Shown piece after piece: positions 57,401 to 64,000 of a stretch of DNA of 64,000 nucleotides. Made by a program: the position numbers and the translations under genes. The notes beneath the pieces are model-generated. The model saw nothing but the letters and a program-made list of their open reading frames with translations. It was not told the DNA's origin and ran no database searches. This DNA comes from Dipetalonema caudispina (taxonomy: Eukaryota; Nematoda; Chromadorea; Rhabditida; Onchocercidae). The stretch's first letter is position 1. Each line of letters opens with the position of its first letter. The DNA lies in NCBI GenBank assembly GCA_013365325.1, contig JABVXV010000026.1, positions 186,001 through 250,000 on the forward strand, written 5' to 3'.

Positions 57401-60400
57401 AGTAAGAGGAACTGGAGACATAAATTAAATGATTAAATTTAAAAATTTAGAAACTAATCAGTAATATTTGTCATTTTTGCCGTTTTTCTTCACTTGTTTG
57501 CCATTGATTAACGAATTTGCATAGTAAGAAATAACTGAAATTTTTTAAATTAATGCTGTTTGCAACGAAAAAATATGTTGGCAAATATTTCTCTTCCTAG
57601 CTAATTGCATTATATTGCAAAGAAGTTTGAAGTCTTTAAAATTGAACCTATCAAAATAAAGAGTTGGTCAATAATTTCACATTGAACTTTCCCTTTACAA
57701 CAAAAAAATTGAGTAAGTGAAACAGATAAAAATTAGGGCTGAAATTGCTTCAAATTCAAACTATCAATACAATTCAATAATATAATCCATTAAATCGATA
57801 ATTACGATAATGACACCGACTTTATTTTTCTAGTAAAGCATACTGTATTCTGGTCATGATATAAGTTCAATATTTTCAGTATAGAAATACCTAAGGTATC
57901 CAGTACCGAACATGCATCGATTACGCTTCATGCAACTATGAGTGTTCACTCTTCATCAAAATCCCTGTAGTGTTTTTAAGTTCTATCGCATATTATTTTG
58001 ATATTCACATATTCATTTTAGTATGCTATGACATTTAATGTGTAAAATTTTTACATACTATATATGTGAACTTCCGATTTTCATATATTTTGTCTGATAT
58101 GCTTGAAATTTTAATAATCATTATTTTCATAAATTGCATATAATATCACTTATTTTTCTTATCTGTTTATTTGTAGTGAATTTTGTGAAGAAAATGGATC
58201 TCAGCAATTTCTCAATAAATCGAATCCGAATAATCAAATAGCAAGTCAAATTTTTTTTCCTTCTTTTTTTTTATTCTTTACATTAACGAGAAATTTATGT
58301 TTCATTTTGCTTTTGCTTTTATCATGAATCGTAACCACTTTATGAATTTCGTTTAGATTTTGGTACCACAATAGCGAAAGATTCTATTCAGTCTATCACA
58401 ATTCATTTCTCTTTTATCATTCATTGGTTTCAGGTAAAGAGCAAAATTTTTCAAATCATTCATCAATTCAATCGATGTTATCAACAGCATTGCTAGAAAG
58501 AATTACAAGCGAAAATTACCACAGACGATCATCCTCAATTGAGCGGTTCTCTGTAACTTCATCATCTGAGCAGTTGCTGAACCTAAAACTAATTGGTAAA
58601 TTATTTTGTGAATCTGTTTGTCATAACGTATGCTTCATTTAGTTATTTCAGGAAGTAAAATAGCTAAAGTATTTATTTATTCATTCATCCATTCAGTTAT
58701 TCATTCATTCAACTAGATTTCTACCTCCTTAATTCATCATTAGATGAGATTTCTACTCATTCAGTTATTAATTCCAAATACTAATAAATAGTATGGAAGA
58801 TTGTTGACCGCCCTAAACTTGTAAGGATGAATTTCCAGAATCAGATTCTCCGACTGTGGTAACAGTAGAGCCGTCACCACCGTCGCAATCGCCAATTTTG
58901 TTGCAGGAACAAATACCAGAGACACTACAGCTATCCGTTGCGCATGTATCACCCTCAAGCAGCGTAACATTTTCTAAATATTTAAAAGTTGCTCGATTAA
59001 AGACTTACTCTTATCTATCAATGATCTCTCAATAATCCATCAATTAAGATACTAACAACTCATTTTAACAATACCTTAGCTCATTTATGGCCTATTTTTT
59101 GATGATAGTTGTACTGGTAATTTTTAGGCATTGTTTACAATGTTTCATATGTTTATAGCTCAATGACCTTGTCCCAGTCATTTTTTCATTCATTTGTAGC
59201 CCACTGAATTAGGCTGTACGATGGAATGGGATTCATATACCGAAATGTTGAATGAATCAAACAAATCTTTCACAAAGTAAGTTATTCATTGTAAAAGTTC
59301 ACATAATAGTTAACATTCATTGTTTAAACTAATTAATTTTCAATTCATAATTTTCAGCCTTTAAATATAGCTGTGAAATTTTACAAATATCTTTTTTAAT
59401 TTCCTATTTTAAAATAATCTTCTTTATTAATCGAAAAATAAGAAGTGAAAATTATGTTAGGCCCGAAAATAGAGCCACAGAAATGTTTCTTAACGATTTG
59501 ACGATGGTCACATGTGAAAATGACGATTGTCTAGTCGAGCATGAAGAAACTGTTAGGTGTGCATTTAATTCAGTTTTAATTTGTACCACTTTCTATCACG
59601 TTTTGACGACAATTTTATCATCTGTAGGTTTTAAATTGAAAAAAAGAAAAATGAATTATGATATTTATTATCAAATAGATTTTAATTTATCCTGCACGAT
59701 TTTAAACTTATTTCCAGACTACGTAAGACGTGTATTTTCCGTAAAAACGTGTTGCGTGCATGTTACGTACTATTCGTGTCTGTCTATTTACACTTTTCCA
59801 AATAGCACGTCACGCGAATTTTTTTGATTCTGAAAATATATTTTTAGATATACACTTAATTTTTTCATAATACCATAAAGTTATTGTTCCTCTTTTAAAG
59901 CATAATTTGTAAATGTTGAAATATTGCAGTGTAGATTGTCCTTTTATCTTAAATGTAATTAATAAATTTTACTTATTAATAGAATATTATTTTTCATAGA
60001 ATGAAATGTAATGTAAGAATGCAAAATTCTTGACGTACTTTAATCTATCGTTAGCTTTCTCTTCCCAATTTTTTCCTTGTAATGATAGCATATTATCAAT
60101 TTGACGTTTGCATGTTTTATTATTCTAATTCATTCATTATTTGAGTATTTGCAAATTAATATATAATAATTACCTTAATATTATTTTACGATGATGTTGG
60201 AGTTTTATTGTTAGATAATAAAAAAGTATATTATTTACATTGCTAACATCCTATTTATCATTTAATAATACTTTTTTCTCTTTCTTCTTCCATTTACATT
60301 TTAGGCTTAAGTATCTTAATGTATATTAATCTTAATGTATCTTAATTTATGCCATTCTAAAAATTTTCATTTTGCACTTATCAATTATCCTTCCTATTTT

Positions 60401-61930
60401 TAAGTTAATTTCAGTTCTTTTAACTTGTAATTATGTATGTTGCATGAAATATTTCCAAAGCTTTCTGTAACTTTCAATTTTATTAGATTTATCTATCGAT
60501 TATTTTTCTTGTAATTTTGAAAGCTCATTTCATTTCCAAGTAGTGAATTTGAAATACTGATAATTATTTGATCTTAAAATAATGAAGGTAAAGCGGTATT
60601 TTTTAAGATTGCAAAAAAATATCTGTGTTATGACCTGTAATAACATCTCATTTTTCTAATTCACTATAGTTTCGTTTTCATTTTTATTTCCATCCCTGGA
60701 ATTTTTGAATTTTAATATTTATGCAAAGCAAAATCGAATATACATTATATGCTTCACTGCGACTTTTGCTTTATGCTTCACTTCTTGCAAGATACGAAAG
60801 AAAAGGTTTTCGTTTCTTTTCTCCCTTTTGCATTTATTGCAAATATTTTGAATATTTTAGGTTAATTTATAACAAATAATAGCATTTCCTTTTGCAGAAA
60901 ATCAGGCAGAAGAATTTAGAAAGGATAGCATGAAAAATAATCATTTCGAGAATTCAAAGTTCTAAACTAGTTGAAAAAGAAATTTTTCACATATAATATG
61001 AAATGAAATCAGTCTTTCAAATTAGAATTTAGCATAAATATTTTCAGCGACAAACATGGATCTGTTTCGGAATCACAGCAATCATCATCATCAACATTAT
61101 CATCTACCAATCATAGTATACAAATCATACGACCTTCTAAGCTTGATCTAGATACTTACGAGTCAATGGAACCGGCTAGTACCACATCTAAGGTACTAAC
61201 TGAACAGGATGTTCAACAATCAATTATGTACTATCAAAATATCCCAATTCATAGCTTACATCAAAAGACGGTAGAAACGGAAAGTGCTTTACAAAGTCTT
61301 CTTAATGCTCCAGAATCTATTGTTTGTCATAAACTACCACCATCAGTAGTTGATGATAACTACTGCTTTGTAATCGATGGCGAAACGATAGGATCAGAAG
61401 CGATGTTGCAAGATAATATTCATTGGAGTCATACGAGTCGACTGACGCAGTACTTTTATTCTGACGATTTACGCAATTTCCATCGCGTCAATTGTATTAA
61501 AGCTAAGGGGAAAATTATCGCCGTGAAAATTATCGGTTCTCAAGCGCAAACATTCAGCACGTTACACTCAACCCGATCCACTCCGATACACCAACCCCGA
61601 TCAATTGATTTTATGCCACCTCGTTCTATATCTTCTATTAGTGGTTTTCGTCGTGACACTATACCATTGGTGCAGGTGTACGTTGTTACACGAATTTATA
61701 GTTTCTGGAAAACGTGTCCATCATTTCGTCGTATTGTCACGTTGTTCGATCGAGTTAATGAAAATGAAATGGAAAATATCCATTTTCAAAAACGGATATT
61801 TGTGCAGCATATTTGGCGTAATACGAAACAATCGGATAAAGAGCGCGTGATATACGAATTTCATCGAAATCGTGCGAAATTCGTTAGATCTAAAACCAGC
61901 AAAACATCGGCGAAACTTACCCTCAGATAA
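51412..61930 (+). CDS. Two-pore domain (TWK/K2P) potassium channel, long form
   Basis: Eighteen exons in phase: 51412-51486, 52161-52209, 52334-52386, 52667-52774, 52980-53158, 53727-53824, 54176-54379, 54913-55034, 55802-55874, 56199-56253, 56838-57068, 57268-57378, 58177-58244, 58434-58595, 58839-58963, 59200-59276, 59461-59556 and 61048-61930 (TAA). The product is 922 residues. M1 is at residues about 60-92 (YVKLVLPHIILVAMV), pore 1 has TIGYG at about 185-190, and M2 follows (VVFALFGVPMAIITIG). M3 spans exons 8-9, pore 2 has TIGFG at about 326-331, and M4 is at about 340-362. This is the four-helix, two-pore plan of background K+ channels in the plasma membrane. Both filters are intact. 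The cytoplasmic tail is long and Ser-rich, and the last exon adds another domain. The intron after 53158 uses GC-AG. Exons 2 and 3 are the least certain. The exact TWK orthologue was not identified. Confidence 0.88.
53334..53399 (+). other. Candidate 66-nt cassette exon in the channel's extracellular loop
   Basis: Acceptor TTCATTACAG and donor AG|GTATAG bound 66 nt that enter and leave in phase 2, matching the flanking exons (52980-53158 and 53727-53824). It would add 22 residues (begins YADICIFKTN) between M1 and pore 1. The main model joins the flanking exons directly. Whether it is used cannot be told here. Confidence 0.35.
55141..55385 (+). pseudogene. Decayed tandem copy of the channel's M3 exon
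   Basis: 55145-55197 resembles the start of exon 8 (54917 onward): both share TCCGGAATTG, then GAAAAATCTA-like and GAA.CAGT-like blocks and TGGAATGA. The pyrimidine-rich DNA before each is also alike. The copy has lost its acceptor AG and has indels and stops. About 150 nt further, 55343-55376 reads TVIGYFTVLL before GTCGTTAG, resembling the exon 8 end (VLVFAILL before GTTAG). It looks like a dead exon duplication inside intron 8. Confidence 0.55.
57880..57970 (+). CDS. Alternative terminal exon of the K2P channel, short form
   Basis: Acceptor TATTTTCAG ends at 57879. The exon before it (57268-57378) leaves two bases, and joining gives a frame that reads IEIPKVSSTEHASITLHATM and ends at TAG (57968-57970). 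This yields a 482-residue channel with a short tail of about 120 residues after M4, a more typical K2P length. The long form skips this exon and splices to 58177, which accepts the same phase. Both exons look genuine, which suggests regulated C-terminal choice. Confidence 0.6.
60898..60958 (+). other. Candidate alternative tail exon of the channel
   Basis: A strong acceptor (TTCCTTTTGCAG) and the donor AA|GTTCTA enclose 61 nt reading NQAEEFRKDSMKNNHF. It needs one incoming base and leaves two. That fits splicing from the exon ending at 58595 into the last exon (61048), skipping the three exons between, but not from the exon ending at 59556. Confidence 0.35.
61048..61930 (+). other. Last channel exon with an extra C-terminal domain
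   Basis: This 883-nt exon supplies residues about 629-922 of the long form. After a Ser/Gln-rich linker it encodes a compact-looking region at residues about 734-864: YCFVIDGE, DNIHWSHTSRLTQYFY, NFHRVNCI, then VYVVTRIYSFWKTCPSFRRIVTLFD split by a low-complexity loop. The pattern of Trp, paired Cys and the FRRIV block recalls a domain seen in many nematode-restricted proteins. That recollection is from memory and unverified. It contains no membrane segment, so it should be cytoplasmic. Confidence 0.6.
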
Positions 61931-63581
61931 TTTTTCTTTTTTTTTTTGGGAAGGAAGGAAAGGAGGAGGGAGTGAGAGCGGATAATATTTTAATGACTTT
62001 TTGCTGTTGAATATTTTCTCGTAATGGATGATCAGATATTTTATCAATTAATGCGTCATAGTTATAAATCTTTATTTATTCCTAAAATTTATGCTTTAAG
62101 AATATCGATTATTCAAAAATGAGGTGCGAATTATTATAACTATAATTATTGGATGATAATTGTGAAAGGAAATTATGACATATAGAAATGAGTGATTTCG
62201 ACTATTCATCAAAACGATTGAATCAGTTGCAATGTTGCAAAGCCTAAGAAGATACTGTCATCAGAATATAATAATCCAAAATTTGATAATAATCAATCAA
62301 TAAAGTCTATTTGTATCATTACATGCATCTGTTTGGGACTATCATACATTTTCCATGGATTACAACAAACTGCACTGATGCTCAAATAACAATAGTTTGG
62401 TTTTGTATGAAGGATTACCGAATATTTTGTACTCAATGAATGATATATTGTATATTATAACTCCTATATGATATTATTTTGTGTTGGTATATTGGCCAAA
62501 ACATTTGTTTGAAAGCTATCACTTAGATACTTTGGTGATATAACGAAACAAATAGCATAATTTTTCGTTCTCGCCAAATTACGTAATAATGAAAATTTTA
62601 GGGAAAAAAAAGTTAAACTCGAATAACCTTTGTTATAATTTATTTTTAACTTCGTAGTATTAAGCTCGCAAAATATATGCATTCATTCACTGTCCCTCTG
62701 TCAACTTTATGAATTAATTTAATTCCTTTCCAAATTTCGAATATTTCAAATCATAATTTTTGAAAGGTTAATTTCAAATAATGTTCCGAATGGTACAGAA
62801 TAATATCATTTAGGATAATATTGACCTCATCTTATATTTTCAGCGTTGAAGTAAATATTTTTGAAATTCTTGCTCAGGTGATGATATTTTTTCTTTTTTA
62901 AGTTAAAACACCAAATCGGTCAAAGGTTATTCATGAATCAAAATACATAAAATTAAATTACTTTTAAAGTAGTTATTGTTGTTTTTCATAAATTCAAATG
63001 TAAAATTTAAAATAATGTCCTTCGAAAAAGAAGAAATTAATCAACGGTGTAAAAAGAGAAAAGAAGTTCGATTTATTCGCTGAAATGTTTTAATGTTTTA
63101 AATTGTACAAAGATATATAATATCTTGTGTATTCATTAAGATGTTTATATGTTCATAAATTTAAATGTAAAATTTGAGAAAGTTAGTCAACAATGTGAAA
63201 GTTAAAAAAAAAACTGAATTTGTTCATCAAAATGTTTTGAAATTTAAGCTTAGCGATTTTTTCTCTTGAATACCAATTCGTGAGTATTTGTAATTTCCAC
63301 TTGTTATTTTTCGAAAAAAAAAAATAAAAAAATTAAAGAGAAAGAAGAGAGAACTTAGGTTTCATAAAGCTTTATGTAAATTTTACCGGTAAGTTATTAT
63401 AACTTTGTACGAAAAGCTTCTTCATCGCTCTTGAGATTTCATTGAACTAAAATTTCATGACAGATTGTTTTATTTTATAATAGATAAACTAGTCAATAAA
63501 AATATAATTGCTATTGGAGAAATTTTAGATACCTAATAAATTTAATTTTAAATTGTAAGCCAAAAATTTGTACAACTTGAG
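61931..63581. other. Channel 3' region and intergenic DNA
   Basis: AATAAA at 62299-62304, about 370 nt after the stop, is a plausible polyadenylation signal for the long channel transcript. The rest is AT-rich with poly-A and poly-T runs and no supported coding exon. Confidence 0.55.
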
Positions 63582-63706
63582 GGTTCAAGCAAACTGCATC
63601 ACTCATCGCGATAGCTTTAGCAGCGATTCAAGCGATACTATCATTGCATTCCCGGTGGTAGTTAATCGAACTGAAATATCAGAGAAAGAAACAGATTCCA
63701 ATTCAG
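63582..63706 (+). other. Exon-like segment of an unidentified gene
   Basis: An open stretch reads TNCITHRDSFSSDSSDT-like sequence (observed NCITHRDSFSSDSSDT) and continues IIAFPVVVNRTEISEKE to the donor TCAG|GTATTT at 63706. Possible acceptors are TTGAG (ending 63581) and TTCAAG (ending 63589). Codon use and local composition are less AT-rich than the flanks. It may be an early exon of a gene continuing beyond the window. No family is recognised. Confidence 0.35.
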
Positions 63707-64000
63707 GTATTTTAAATTTCATCACTTCTTCTTTAAGTAAATTATCATTTACTTAAAAATAATGGATGGTAAGGTTTTTTGTTTCTCAAATTGATTAGAA
63801 AAAACACAAAGAGCAAAAGCTTTATTAGCCTTTGATTCAATTGGAATTTGAAATAATTCATTCATTATAGATAAACTTGTAAATTATGCCAATCTTTTAT
63901 CGATCCTTTGAAATACTCATTATTTAATAAAAAATGTATTATTGGAATAATAACAAAATAATCATTAATCGAAGATAACTTTAATTAATTCCGAAGACAG

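Noticed and set aside
59483..59827. 114-codon plus-strand frame
   Set aside because: Its first part is the channel exon 59461-59556; the remainder is read-through of the following intron.
61721..62047. 108-codon minus-strand frame
   Set aside because: It is antisense to the last channel exon and continues into AT-rich 3' DNA; no domain features.

Overview
The window is nuclear DNA of a nematode, most likely a filarial or other spirurid worm. The evidence is the strong AT richness, short GT-AG introns, acceptor sites just upstream of start codons that would suit spliced-leader addition, and gene families typical of nematodes (a copine-domain protein without C2 domains and a TWK-type two-pore potassium channel). 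The species cannot be told from sequence alone.

Layout. 1-10186 is AT-rich DNA with simple repeats and no convincing gene. 10187-29796 (+) is one giant gene of about 17 exons. Its predicted protein of about 5,200 residues has an N-terminal hydrophobic segment, a central 12.8-kb single exon carrying a degenerate array of about 40-residue repeats, and a C-terminal copine/vWA domain with an intact MIDAS. 31245-37937 (-) is a 19-exon gene for splicing factor 3A subunit 1 (SF3A1/PRP21), convergent with the first gene. It has two SURP domains, a proline-rich segment and a C-terminal ubiquitin-like domain. 37960-51401 is about 13 kb of intergenic DNA with microsatellites. 51412-61930 (+) is a two-pore potassium channel with two predicted C-termini: a short one (482 residues) and a long one (922 residues) whose last exon adds a separate cysteine- and tryptophan-containing domain. 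Near the right edge (63582-63706) lies one exon-like segment of an unidentified gene.

Exon coordinates were worked out by hand, by matching splice sites and carrying the reading phase from exon to exon. All three chains close in frame to a stop codon. No functional cluster is evident: the genes (muscle or adhesion-type copine, core spliceosome, membrane excitability) look like independent neighbours.

The points most worth a second look are the 12.8-kb exon and its 40/120-residue repeat periodicity, the K2P channel joined to an extra C-terminal domain, a decayed duplicate of the channel's M3 exon, a GC-AG intron, a near-perfect 142-bp foldback inside the SF3A1 gene, and several phase-compatible alternative exons.
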